Below, in pieces: positions 24,248 to 32,306 of a DNA stretch of 64,000 nucleotides. Both the position numbers and the translations under genes were made by a program. Position 1 is the first letter of the stretch; every line of letters begins with the position of its first letter. A model generated the notes under the pieces. That model was not told where the DNA came from. It ran no database searches and worked only from the letters and a program-made list of their open reading frames with translations. This stretch comes from Clostridiales bacterium (GTDB taxonomy: Bacteria; Bacillota; Clostridia; Christensenellales; CAG-138), in the NCBI GenBank assembly GCA_012517905.1, contig JAAYUE010000069.1:62001-126000 (forward strand), written 5' to 3'.

Positions 24248-25162
24248 ATGATGAACGCAACGGCCGTCTGCAAGCGTCTCCTTTCCCTCTCGCTGGAGCA
24301 GTCGCGCTCGGGCACGGTGCATTCCGTGTTCGACCGCGCGGTAAACCTCGAGGTGGGCGGCGGCGCGGGCTTCATCGGGCTGATTGCGCAGCAAGGGGCC
24401 CTGACGCCGTATGCCGTGTCCGTGCGGACGGAACACCCGTTTCCTGAAGCGGGGGTCCGCGCGGGCATGGCGGCGGCGATTCTGGGCGGAAAGATCTTGA
24501 TTCCGCAAGCGGAACTCGAGATCGACCTGACCAACGCGGAGCCGGTCGACCTGCGCGTCGATTCCATCGAACTTCGCTATGGCGGCGAAGCGGAACGCGC
24601 GCTGATGGAACGAATCGTTTCTGCGCTCGGCGGCGCGGATGCAGAAGCGAGCCTCGCGGCGCTTGTCATCGGCGGAACAGGCAACGCCTACACGAAATTT
24701 CTCGCGCCGCGTCTGGAGCAGCTTTACGCTGCGGTTTCGGTGGGCGCGCGGGAAGCGGCGGCGCTGGCTGCCGCCCGCACGGCGGGCTGCGGCATGGGGC
24801 TGACCCCGTCTTCGGACGACCTTTTGACCGGATACTTTACAACGCTTCATCTTTTATTTCGCGCCGAGGGGCGCGAGCATCTTCGCGGGATACTCCCGAC
24901 GATGGCACGGGCGGCGGCCGAAAAGACCAACCGCATCAGCGGGACGTTTCTGCTGCATGGCGGGGAAGGGCTCGCCAACGCCGCCATGTGCGACCTGTAT
25001 CGATCGACATTTCAGTTCATGGACACAGCGGCGGCAAAGCGCGCGGCCGAGCGCGTGCTCGCGATCGGCTCCACATCCGGCGCGGACATGCTCACGGGCG
25101 CGGCGCTCGCGCTGTTGCATCATGGCGGCACAAGCACAATGGAGGGAACGAACAAGTGGTAA
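24248..25162 (+). CDS. allH: DUF2877 protein, AllH/YlbF-like carbamoyltransferase component
   Basis: 304 residues with the DUF2877 hallmarks: AAARTAGCGMGLTPSSDDLLTG, including the conserved GLTPSSDD, and AIGSTSGADMLTG towards the C-terminus. In Escherichia coli the homologue YlbF, with FdrA and YlbE, was recently linked to oxamate carbamoyltransferase in allantoin fermentation (AllFGH). The next two genes are exactly the other two components. The start has only a weak ribosome site. The stop overlaps the GTG of the next gene, implying translational coupling. Family assignment is firm; the substrate here is inferred. Confidence 0.85.
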   Translation: MMNATAVCKRLLSLSLEQSRSGTVHSVFDRAVNLEVGGGAGFIGLIAQQGALTPYAVSVRTEHPFPEAGVRAGMAAAILGGKILIPQAELEIDLTNAEPVDLRVDSIELRYGGEAERALMERIVSALGGADAEASLAALVIGGTGNAYTKFLAPRLEQLYAAVSVGAREAAALAAARTAGCGMGLTPSSDDLLTGYFTTLHLLFRAEGREHLRGILPTMARAAAEKTNRISGTFLLHGGEGLANAAMCDLYRSTFQFMDTAAAKRAAERVLAIGSTSGADMLTGAALALLHHGGTSTMEGTNKW

Positions 25163-26727
25163 AGCTGGAAATCAAAAAGAACGCGTATTACGATTCCGTC
25201 ACCCTCATGCTCATCTCGAAGGAACTCAAGAAACTCGACGGCGTGAACGAGGCGCTCGTCGGCATGGGCACGGATCTGAACAAGGAGATTGCGCACAACA
25301 TCGGCGTAGCCACGCCGGAGCTGGACGCGGAAGTCTCGGCAAACGACTTTTTCGTCGCCGTTAAGTGCGGCGACGCGGCGGTGTTCGACGCGGTTCTGAA
25401 AAAGACCGAGGAACTGCTGAACAAAAAGACCGAATCCAAGGCTGCGGCGTATATGCCGCCGACGCTGGAAGGCGCGCTCAAGATCGATCCCGCGCTGAAT
25501 ATGGCGGTCATCTCCGTGCCGGGCAAGCACGCGGCGGACGTCGCGCAGAGCTGCCTCGATCACGGCATCAACGTCATGCTGTTTTCGGACAACGTGACCA
25601 TAGAAGAGGAAAAAGCGCTCAAGACATACGCCTATGAACACGAGCTGCTCGTGATGGGGCCGGACTGCGGTACGGCCATCGTCAACCATGTGCCGCTCGC
25701 GTTTGCAAACGTGGTCAGAAGCGGGGATATCGGCATCGTCGCGGCAAGCGGCACCGGCACGCAGGAGGTTTCGAGCATCATCGACCAGCTCGGCGGCGGC
25801 GTGAGCCAGGTGATCGGCACCGGCGGACGGGACCTGAAAAAAGACATCGGCGGGCTGATGATGAAGCTCGGCCTCGACGCGCTGGAAAACGACCCGAACA
25901 CGAAGGTGATCACGCTCATCAGCAAGCCTCCGGCAAAAGAGATTGCGACCGAGATGCTCAGCCTTGCGGCAAAGGCGGGCAAGCCCGTCGTCGTCTGCTT
26001 CATCGGCGGGGATCGCAGGGAGATCGAATCCTTCGGCCTTGTCGCGGCGGTCTCGCTCGAGGACGCGGCGCACAAAGCCGTCGCGCTGAGCAAAGGCGAG
26101 CCGGTTGCGGACTATACTGGATTTGCCATGGGCGAGGGAAAAGCCGAGGCGATGGCGAAAGAGATCGCGGGAAAGATGGCGAAGGGCCAGCGCTATGTGC
26201 GCGGCTTTTACACCGGCGGCACGCTCTGCGACGAGGCCATGAAGCTCATGATCGGCACGCTCGGGCACATCTACAGCAACATACCGCTCAACGCGGAGGA
26301 CGCGCTGGAGGACCCCAAGGGCGGCAAGAGCCGCGAGCACACGTTTCTGGACTTTGGAGACGACGCGTTCACCGTCGGCCGGCCGCATCCGATGATCGAC
26401 CCGAGCCTGCGCGCCGAGCGCGTGGTCACGGACGGGAAGGACCCATCCTGCGCGGTGATCATGGCGGATTGCGTGATCGGTTACGGTTCGCATCCCGATC
26501 CCGCGGAGGACCTCGCCGCCGCGATCCAGACGGCGAAGGCGGAAGCGGAGCGCGCGGGCAGACACCTCTGCTGCGTCTGCGCGGTTTGCGGCACGGAAGG
26601 CGACCCGCAGAGCCTGAGCAGGACGCAGCAAAAGCTGGCGGACGCCGGCGCGGTCGTTTTGCCGAGCAACGCGCAGGCCACGCGCTTTGTCTCGCGCGTG
26701 CTTGCGAACCTGCGTCAGGAGGGATAA
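25156..26727 (+). CDS. fdrA: FdrA-family protein (AllF-like), acyl-CoA synthetase fold
   Basis: 523 residues, related to succinyl-CoA synthetase alpha. Visible: an N-terminal FdrA domain (KNAYYDSVTLMLISKEL), a CoA-binding-like Rossmann segment, ELLVMGPDCGTAIVN typical of FdrA, GIVAASGTGTQEVSSIID, and GGVSQVIGTGGRDLKKDIGG where CoA ligases have the phospho-His loop; that His is absent. A GTG start at 25156 is chosen, 9 bases after GGAGGG, overlapping the DUF2877 stop. FdrA is a component of oxamate carbamoyltransferase in E. coli, which converts oxalurate and phosphate to oxamate and carbamoyl phosphate. The longer open frame upstream is only the DUF2877 region in another frame. Confidence 0.9.
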   Translation: MVKLEIKKNAYYDSVTLMLISKELKKLDGVNEALVGMGTDLNKEIAHNIGVATPELDAEVSANDFFVAVKCGDAAVFDAVLKKTEELLNKKTESKAAAYMPPTLEGALKIDPALNMAVISVPGKHAADVAQSCLDHGINVMLFSDNVTIEEEKALKTYAYEHELLVMGPDCGTAIVNHVPLAFANVVRSGDIGIVAASGTGTQEVSSIIDQLGGGVSQVIGTGGRDLKKDIGGLMMKLGLDALENDPNTKVITLISKPPAKEIATEMLSLAAKAGKPVVVCFIGGDRREIESFGLVAAVSLEDAAHKAVALSKGEPVADYTGFAMGEGKAEAMAKEIAGKMAKGQRYVRGFYTGGTLCDEAMKLMIGTLGHIYSNIPLNAEDALEDPKGGKSREHTFLDFGDDAFTVGRPHPMIDPSLRAERVVTDGKDPSCAVIMADCVIGYGSHPDPAEDLAAAIQTAKAEAERAGRHLCCVCAVCGTEGDPQSLSRTQQKLADAGAVVLPSNAQATRFVSRVLANLRQEG

Positions 26728-26730
26728 GCC

Positions 26731-28155
26731 ATGTCGAAATTAAACGAATTGTTTGAGCAGAAACTGCACGTGGTCAACTTCGGGATCGAATCGTTTTACG
26801 ACGATCTCGTCAGCCAGAAGGTGGACGCGGTACATGTGGACTGGAAGCCGGTCGCCGGCGGCGACAAAGCTACGGCGGCGAATCTTCGCAAGCTGAAACA
26901 GCCTGCGCTCGCGGCGAAGATCGACGCGGCGAATCAGGAGGCGCTCACGCGCATTCTCTCGGCGCAGCCGACCATCGTCGGCCTCGGCATTGCCGGAGAG
27001 GTCATTCCCGGCATGACGAAGAAGACCGTTCTGCACGCAGGCCCGCCGGTCACCTGGGCGCGCATGTGCGGCCCGCAGCGCGGCGCGGTCATGGGCGGGC
27101 TGATCTACGAAGGGCTCGCCAGGGACGTCGCGGAGGCGGAAGCGCTCGCGGCCAGCGGCGAGATCACCTTCGATCCCTGCAACATGCACGACGCGGTCGG
27201 TCCCATGGCGGGCGTGGTCACGGCGAGCATGCCGGTATGGATTCTCGAAAACAAAACCTTCGGCAACCGCGCGTACTGCACGATCAACGAAGGCCTGGGC
27301 AAGGTGCTGCGCTTTGGCGCATATGACGACGAGGTGCTTGCGCGCCTGCGCTGGATGGAGCGCGAACTCTATCCCGTTCTCAAGGACGCGATGGCGATCA
27401 AGGGCGAAATCGACGTCAAGGTGCTCATCGCAAAGCTGCTGCAGATGGGCGACGAGGCGCACAATCGCAACGAAGCGGGCACGTCCCTGCTGATTCGCGA
27501 GCTGGTCCCCGCGATCATGAACTGCGACCGGCCGCTGGAGCAGAAGGTCGCCGCGTTCAACTTTATCAACGGCAACAACCACACGTTCCTCAACATCTCC
27601 ATGCCCGCGATGAAGTGCACGCTCGACCCGATCTTCGACATTCCCTATTGCACGGTGGTTGCGACCATGTGCAGAAACGGCACGGACTTTGGCATCCGCA
27701 TCGCGGGGCTCGGCAAGAACCGCTGGTTTGCCGCGGAGGCGGAGCTGGTCAAGGGCCTGTATTTCCCGGGGTATGAAGAAAAGGACGCGGCGCGCGATCT
27801 GGGCGACAGCTGCATCACCGAAACCGCGGGCATCGGCGGCTTTTGCATGGCGGCGGCCCCGGCGATCGTACAGTTTGTCGGCGGGCAGGTCAGCGACGCG
27901 ATCAACTATTCGACGCGTATGTATGAGATCACCGTCGGCGAAGGGCGCGCCTACAAGATCCCCGCGCTGGACTTCCGCGGCGGCCCGACGGGCATCGACA
28001 TCCGCAAGGTCATCGAAACCGGCATCCGCCCGATCATCAACACGGGCATCGCGCACAAAGACCCCGGCGTGGGGCAGGTCGGCGCGGGCATCGTGCATCC
28101 GCCGGAGGATTGTTTCAAACAGGCGCTCGCGGCCTGCGCACAGAGCTGGACGTAA
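26731..28155 (+). CDS. allG: DUF1116 protein, AllG/YlbE-like carbamoyltransferase component
   Basis: 474 residues of the DUF1116/YlbE family: an N-terminal segment ending LTRILSAQPTIVGLGIAGEV, then VLHAGPPVTWARMCGPQRGA, FDPCNMHDAVGPMAGV, FINGNNHTFLNISMPAMK, and C-terminal GVGQVGAGIVHPPEDCFKQA. It begins 3 bp after the fdrA stop with AGGAGGG as ribosome site. With the two preceding genes it completes the set reported as oxamate carbamoyltransferase. Which subunit is catalytic is not visible from the sequence. Confidence 0.9.
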   Translation: MSKLNELFEQKLHVVNFGIESFYDDLVSQKVDAVHVDWKPVAGGDKATAANLRKLKQPALAAKIDAANQEALTRILSAQPTIVGLGIAGEVIPGMTKKTVLHAGPPVTWARMCGPQRGAVMGGLIYEGLARDVAEAEALAASGEITFDPCNMHDAVGPMAGVVTASMPVWILENKTFGNRAYCTINEGLGKVLRFGAYDDEVLARLRWMERELYPVLKDAMAIKGEIDVKVLIAKLLQMGDEAHNRNEAGTSLLIRELVPAIMNCDRPLEQKVAAFNFINGNNHTFLNISMPAMKCTLDPIFDIPYCTVVATMCRNGTDFGIRIAGLGKNRWFAAEAELVKGLYFPGYEEKDAARDLGDSCITETAGIGGFCMAAAPAIVQFVGGQVSDAINYSTRMYEITVGEGRAYKIPALDFRGGPTGIDIRKVIETGIRPIINTGIAHKDPGVGQVGAGIVHPPEDCFKQALAACAQSWT

Positions 28156-28231
28156 CCGAACAGGAAACCCGCTTCCGCAAGGGGGCATCCCATACAGGAC
28201 ACACAATTTTTTCATCAGGAGGCAATTCAAA

Positions 28232-29032
28232 ATGAGCAAATGGTCCGATATCAAGATGTATGATCTCACGATTCCGATTGGCATCTGCACGCCCGCCTGG
28301 CCGACGTATGAGCCGCTGCAGATGAAATTCTTCAAGCGCCTCACGCCCAACGGCGCGAACGGACAGCTGCTGACGCACTCGAACCACGTCGGCACGCACC
28401 TCGACGGTCCGATGCATTTCGACACCGCGGGCCGCGACATCGCGTCGCTCGAACTCGTGAAGCTCTGCCGTCCCGGCGTTGTGGTCGACCTGAGCGACCA
28501 GGCGGAGGACTTCGGCATCTACACGCCGGAGGACATCGAAAAGCGCGTAACCGTCAAGGAAGGCGACGTGCTCATCATCAACACCGGCTATCACATCTAC
28601 GGCTGGGACAGCCCGACCGCGGACGAGCGCCGCTATATGCTGCGCCATCCGGGTCCGTCGCTGGAGTTCATCCAGTGGGTGCGGGACAAGAAGATCAGCT
28701 GGCTCGGCGTGGACTGCGGCAGCGCGGACCATCCGATGAACACGAAGATTCGCGACTGGGAGCCCATGGAAGCCAAGATGTGCGACGAAATCTTCAAAAA
28801 GAAGTACGGCAAGTCGCTCGAGGAAGTGTATCCGTGGCCGGAGCACTATCAGGCGATGCACATTGAACTCTTCTGCAAGCCGTATGAGGCGATCCATGCG
28901 GAGTGCATCGGCGGCGAAATTGAAAAGCTCTCCAACAAGCGCTGCGTCATCGGCATCTTCCCCTGGAAGCTGGTCGAGGGCGAAAGCTGCATCTCGCGCG
29001 TCGTTGCGTTCGACGGCTTTGACGATGTATAA
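28232..29032 (+). CDS. Cyclase-family metal-dependent hydrolase
   Basis: 266 residues of the kynurenine-formamidase/isatin-hydrolase family (PF04199). The metal-binding signature HVGTHLDGPMHFD (H-x-G-T-H-x-D-x-P-x-H) is intact; DCGSADHPM and a late HIELFC/HAECIGGEIE region supply further conserved His and Glu residues. Members hydrolyse formamides, cyclic amides or lactones. In this operon a ring-opening or deformylation step feeding the carbamoyltransferase is plausible. AGGAGG lies 9 bases before the ATG. A GC-rich hairpin follows the stop. Confidence 0.9.
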   Translation: MSKWSDIKMYDLTIPIGICTPAWPTYEPLQMKFFKRLTPNGANGQLLTHSNHVGTHLDGPMHFDTAGRDIASLELVKLCRPGVVVDLSDQAEDFGIYTPEDIEKRVTVKEGDVLIINTGYHIYGWDSPTADERRYMLRHPGPSLEFIQWVRDKKISWLGVDCGSADHPMNTKIRDWEPMEAKMCDEIFKKKYGKSLEEVYPWPEHYQAMHIELFCKPYEAIHAECIGGEIEKLSNKRCVIGIFPWKLVEGESCISRVVAFDGFDDV

Positions 29033-29050
29033 TTGAGCATGACCACCGCG

Positions 29051-29079
29051 CGGCCGGAGCGGGCGATCCGCTCCGGCCG
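29051..29079 (+). terminator. GC-rich hairpin after the cyclase gene
   Basis: A 12-bp perfect stem CGGCCGGAGCGG / CCGCTCCGGCCG with a 5-base loop, followed 11 bases later by only a short TTTTT. It may attenuate or stabilise the transcript rather than end it fully. Confidence 0.5.
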
Positions 29080-29112
29080 TGAGGGAATCTTTTTCAGAAA
29101 AGAGGCGAACGA

Positions 29113-29655
29113 ATGGACCAATTTCTTGCGATATTGGTTGTTGCGGCGGTTGCCGCGGCGTTTTACGGGGTGTCGTATCTGAAAAAACGGAAGATGCATC
29201 CCAACTGCGACCGGTTTGCGCTGCTCTACTGCGAGCTGGCGGACCGCCTGCTGGACGGCAAAACCGTAACGGCCGACCTTGCAACGGAGGGCCTGGACGG
29301 CGGACTGCTTCGCATCCGCCCGCCGGAGCAGCAGCCGGACGCCGTCCGCGCCGCGCTGGAAAGGCCCATAGGCGACGACGTGCTGGAAGTCCTGCGGGAG
29401 CTCTTCATGCTGCGGGACGAGATACAGGCCGAGGCCAGCAATGGCAGCTTTTCAAAGGACAAATACAACGCAATTACAAATCAGGTGTTCGACTCTCTCA
29501 ACATTTATCTTTCCATCGTGAAAAACCCGCAGCAGATCATCTCCGACAAAGACCTGGATCAGTTCCACTATTTTCTGCACAAGCAGGCGCATATCCGCAA
29601 CGTGACCCTGCCATCCATCGTTTCGCGCTCCTGCGCGGCCAGTATCGCCCTGTAA
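29113..29655 (+). CDS. Small protein with N-terminal membrane anchor, unknown family
   Basis: 180 residues: one N-terminal TM helix (residues about 5-22, FLAILVVAAVAAAFYGVSYL), a basic KKRK stop-transfer, then a helical soluble domain rich in Leu and charged residues (LLYCELADRLLDGKTVTADL, LFMLRDEIQAEASNG). No catalytic motif and no family recognised. It lies between the hydrolase and permease genes on the same strand, 80 bp after the former, so it may belong to the cluster, but its product gives no functional clue. A GAGGCGAACG sequence precedes the ATG. Confidence 0.65.
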   Translation: MDQFLAILVVAAVAAAFYGVSYLKKRKMHPNCDRFALLYCELADRLLDGKTVTADLATEGLDGGLLRIRPPEQQPDAVRAALERPIGDDVLEVLRELFMLRDEIQAEASNGSFSKDKYNAITNQVFDSLNIYLSIVKNPQQIISDKDLDQFHYFLHKQAHIRNVTLPSIVSRSCAASIAL

Positions 29656-30084
29656 GCGCGTGATTGCGCGCCAAGCGGCGGACTCGGATTCAAAGCATCG
29701 ATGAACAGACATACAACCATATAGAATTCAGATACGCTTTTTCTTGATTCCGCCGCGCGGATATAGTAGGATAGCCGAAATGGCGAACTTTGAAAACCGC
29801 GAAACCCGCGCCGCAGACGCAGGCGCGCTGACGCCTGCCCCAAGTGAATCCGAGCGTGGACGAACGGGACGAAGCGCGATGTACTTTCAGAAAAATCTTG
29901 CTTATTGAACAGATTTCGGTAAAAATGGTGTTTAGACGATCCCGATCTGTGTCGTATTCAATTCCAAAAACAATCTGCCGGAGAATGCAACTGCTCCTTG
30001 CCCCGCTGGTTATCCGGAGCGAAGGCTCTTGATAATAAAGAGAAATGGAGACCTAATTATCAAAAAACATTAGGAGGTAATTCA
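29656..30084 (+). other. 430-bp leader region of the permease gene
   Basis: No protein-coding gene is seen. A possible promoter has TTGATT (29744-29749) and TAGGAT (29767-29772) 17 bp apart, giving a leader of about 300 nt before the ribosome site. The length invites a search for a regulatory RNA, but I recognise neither a purine or PRPP riboswitch nor a PyrR-binding site. Confidence 0.35.
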
Positions 30085-31386
30085 ATGGAAAAGAAAGTCG
30101 AAGGCATTTACGATGGCTTTAAAGAGCTCGGAACCGGCAAAATGATGGTTCTGGGTCTCCAGCACGTATTTGCAATGTTTGGCGCCACGGTTCTTGTTCC
30201 CATCATCTGCGGCATGTCCATTTCTGTCACCTTGTTCTGTGCTGGTATTGCTACGATCTGGTTTTTCTTCATTACCAAGAGGAAGGTCCCCGTATTCCTC
30301 GGGTCCTCGTTTGCGTTCATCGGCGCAATCCTGGGTGCCGCCGGCACGCTGGGCATGCCGTACGCAACGGGCGGCATCGTCTCCGCAGGCTTGACCTATG
30401 TCGTCTTTGCTCTGCTCTTTGCAATCTTTGGAGCAAAGCGCATCATGAAGCTTTTCCCGCCGGTCGTCACAGGCCCGATCATCATGCTCATCGGCCTTGG
30501 TCTGTCTTACTTTGCATTCAACCAGGCGTCCAACAACTGGTGGCTTGCAATTTTGACGATCATCATCGTGATCGCCGTCAATATCTGGGGAAAAGGCATG
30601 GTCAAAATTCTGCCCGTTCTCATCGGTATTTTCGGATCGTACATCGTCGCCAGCATCGTAACGGCGTTTGGCCCGGCCTGGATCGACTTCTCCGGGCTGA
30701 AGATCAGCAGCTTTGCGGATGTGATCTCCGTGCCGCCGTTCTTCCTTCCGAAATTTGACTTCGGCACGATGCTGACCTTCATCGTGGTTGCCGTCGCCGC
30801 TCTGGTCGAACACATCGGCGATATCTGCGCCATCGGCGCGACCTGCGGCAAGAACTTCATCGCCGACCCCGGCCTGACCCGTACGCTCCTTGGCGACGGC
30901 ATCGGCACCTCCATCGCCGGCATGCTGGGCGGCCCGGCGAACACGACCTACTCCGAGAACACCGGCGTCGTCGCTCTTACGAGGGTGTATGACCCGAAGG
31001 TCATGTTCATCGCGGCCTGCATTGCGATCATTCTCTCGTTCGTCAGCATTTTTGAAGCGTTTGTCAATACGATTCCGGCGGCGATCATCGGTGGCATCTC
31101 CATCGTGCTCTACGGCATGATTTCGGCCACCGGCGTCCGCACGGTCGTTGAAAGCAAAGTGGACTTCAAGAATATGCGCAACGTATTGGTCGCAGCGCTC
31201 ATTCTGGTCACCGGACTTGGCATTCAAACCAGTTCGGCGATGGGCTCCAACTCGGCTGAATTGGTCTGGGGCGTGGTCAAAGTAGGAACGTTGAGCTTCT
31301 CCGGTCTGGCAACCGCCGCGATCGTCGGCATTGTCGTCAACGCCATCCTGCCCGGCAAGGACTACGAGTTCGACGATCAGGTTTGA
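30085..31386 (+). CDS. Uracil/xanthine permease (NCS2 family)
   Basis: 433 residues with the repeated helices of NCS2 transporters. The N-terminal VLGLQHVFAMFGATVLVPII is typical, as are GSSFAFIGA, the TM8 region VVAVAALVEHIGDICAIGA with the substrate-binding Glu, and GGPANTTYSENTGVVALTRV. Closest by eye to UraA/PyrP-like uracil permeases; xanthine or another nucleobase is equally possible. ATG at 30085 with AGGAGG upstream. It follows the carbamoyltransferase-like operon, supporting import of a nucleobase-derived substrate. Confidence 0.92.
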   Translation: MEKKVEGIYDGFKELGTGKMMVLGLQHVFAMFGATVLVPIICGMSISVTLFCAGIATIWFFFITKRKVPVFLGSSFAFIGAILGAAGTLGMPYATGGIVSAGLTYVVFALLFAIFGAKRIMKLFPPVVTGPIIMLIGLGLSYFAFNQASNNWWLAILTIIIVIAVNIWGKGMVKILPVLIGIFGSYIVASIVTAFGPAWIDFSGLKISSFADVISVPPFFLPKFDFGTMLTFIVVAVAALVEHIGDICAIGATCGKNFIADPGLTRTLLGDGIGTSIAGMLGGPANTTYSENTGVVALTRVYDPKVMFIAACIAIILSFVSIFEAFVNTIPAAIIGGISIVLYGMISATGVRTVVESKVDFKNMRNVLVAALILVTGLGIQTSSAMGSNSAELVWGVVKVGTLSFSGLATAAIVGIVVNAILPGKDYEFDDQV

Positions 31387-31436
31387 GCCTGACCCCGTCC
31401 GATTCCAAAAACCAAAACTCCATTTCTCGTGACAAC

Positions 31437-31468
31437 GAGGACGGCGGGTATCCCGCCGTCCTCTTGGT
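31437..31468 (+). terminator. Terminator after the permease gene
   Basis: GAGGACGGCGGG, loop TAT, CCCGCCGTCCTC, then TTGGTTTTA. Confidence 0.85.
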
Positions 31469-31499
31469 TTTATGTGTGCGTTGGGTTCGAATCGCCTGA

Positions 31500-32306
31500 T
31501 CAGCGGCGGTTGCGGATGATCAGGATGCCCGATCCGCCCGCGGCGCCGGAGTTGTTGCCCTTGGAAGAGCCGCCGCCACCGCCGCCGGTGTTGGTCGTTC
31601 CGGCAAGAGCGGACCCGCTGGAGCCGAAGCCGCGCCCGCCTCCGCCTGCGCCGGCCGCGCCGCTTGCCTGCGTACTGATGTACGCGCCGCCACCGCCGCC
31701 GCCGGCATAGAGCGCGCCCGCGCTCTCGCCAAACTCCCGGGTCGTCGCGCCCTGACCCGCGCCGCCGGCCGTCTGGCCGCCGTTGTAGCCCGTTCCGCCG
31801 TTTCCGCCGTTCGATCCGCCCGGCTGGCCGGGGCGGGGCGTGCTTGCCGCATCGTCGCCCCCCGCGCCGCCGCCGGACCCGCCCGCGCCGCCCGGATTGC
31901 CCGTCCAGGCGTAGGAACCGTTATGCCCGCCGTTGACCCCGCCGAATGCGGAGCAGCCAAATGCGGACGTCGTGCCGCCCGTTGCGTTGGCCGCGCCGCC
32001 GGCGCCGACTTCGACGGGATACGCCGTATGCGCATCCAGCCGGATGTTGAGCGCTGTTGTCGTATATCCGCCGCCGCCGCCCCCGCCGGCCGCGGCATTG
32101 CCCTGACCGCCGCCACCGCCGCCGCCCACGAGAAACGCGTCGATATCCACGGTTCGCGCGGGCGTGAACGTTCCGCTGCTGAGAAATTTCAGCCGCCAGT
32201 CGGTTCCGTCGTCCTGCACCCAGGCGCAGGAGCCGGTGTATGTGAAGTCCGTCGGGCCGAACCCCGTGACGGAGGCTGCGATGCAGCCCATCATCAGCCG
32301 CCTCAT
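31500..32306 (-). CDS. Glycine-rich phage-tail-type protein
   Basis: 268 residues. After a short beta-rich start (FTYTGSCAWVQDDGTDWRLK) the protein is dominated by glycine runs (GGGGGGGQGNAAAGGGGGGG and similar) alternating with Ala/Ser/Asn/Thr, ending GAAGGSGILIIRNRR, a typical end of glycine-rich tail-fibre proteins. Translation likely starts at ATG 32306, which overlaps the upstream stop as ATGA. Paired with the BppU-like gene it would form a fibre tip or host-binding component. No other structural phage genes are nearby. Confidence 0.82.
   Translation of the reverse strand: MRRLMMGCIAASVTGFGPTDFTYTGSCAWVQDDGTDWRLKFLSSGTFTPARTVDIDAFLVGGGGGGGQGNAAAGGGGGGGYTTTALNIRLDAHTAYPVEVGAGGAANATGGTTSAFGCSAFGGVNGGHNGSYAWTGNPGGAGGSGGGAGGDDAASTPRPGQPGGSNGGNGGTGYNGGQTAGGAGQGATTREFGESAGALYAGGGGGGAYISTQASGAAGAGGGGRGFGSSGSALAGTTNTGGGGGGSSKGNNSGAAGGSGILIIRNRR

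Noticed and set aside
24988..25155. Upstream extension of FdrA
   Set aside because: This portion is the out-of-frame end of the DUF2877 gene; the GTG at 25156 has a well-spaced GGAGGG.
29656..30084. Purine, PRPP or PyrR-type regulatory leader
   Set aside because: I looked for the conserved core of purine riboswitches and the PyrR-binding consensus and did not find them.
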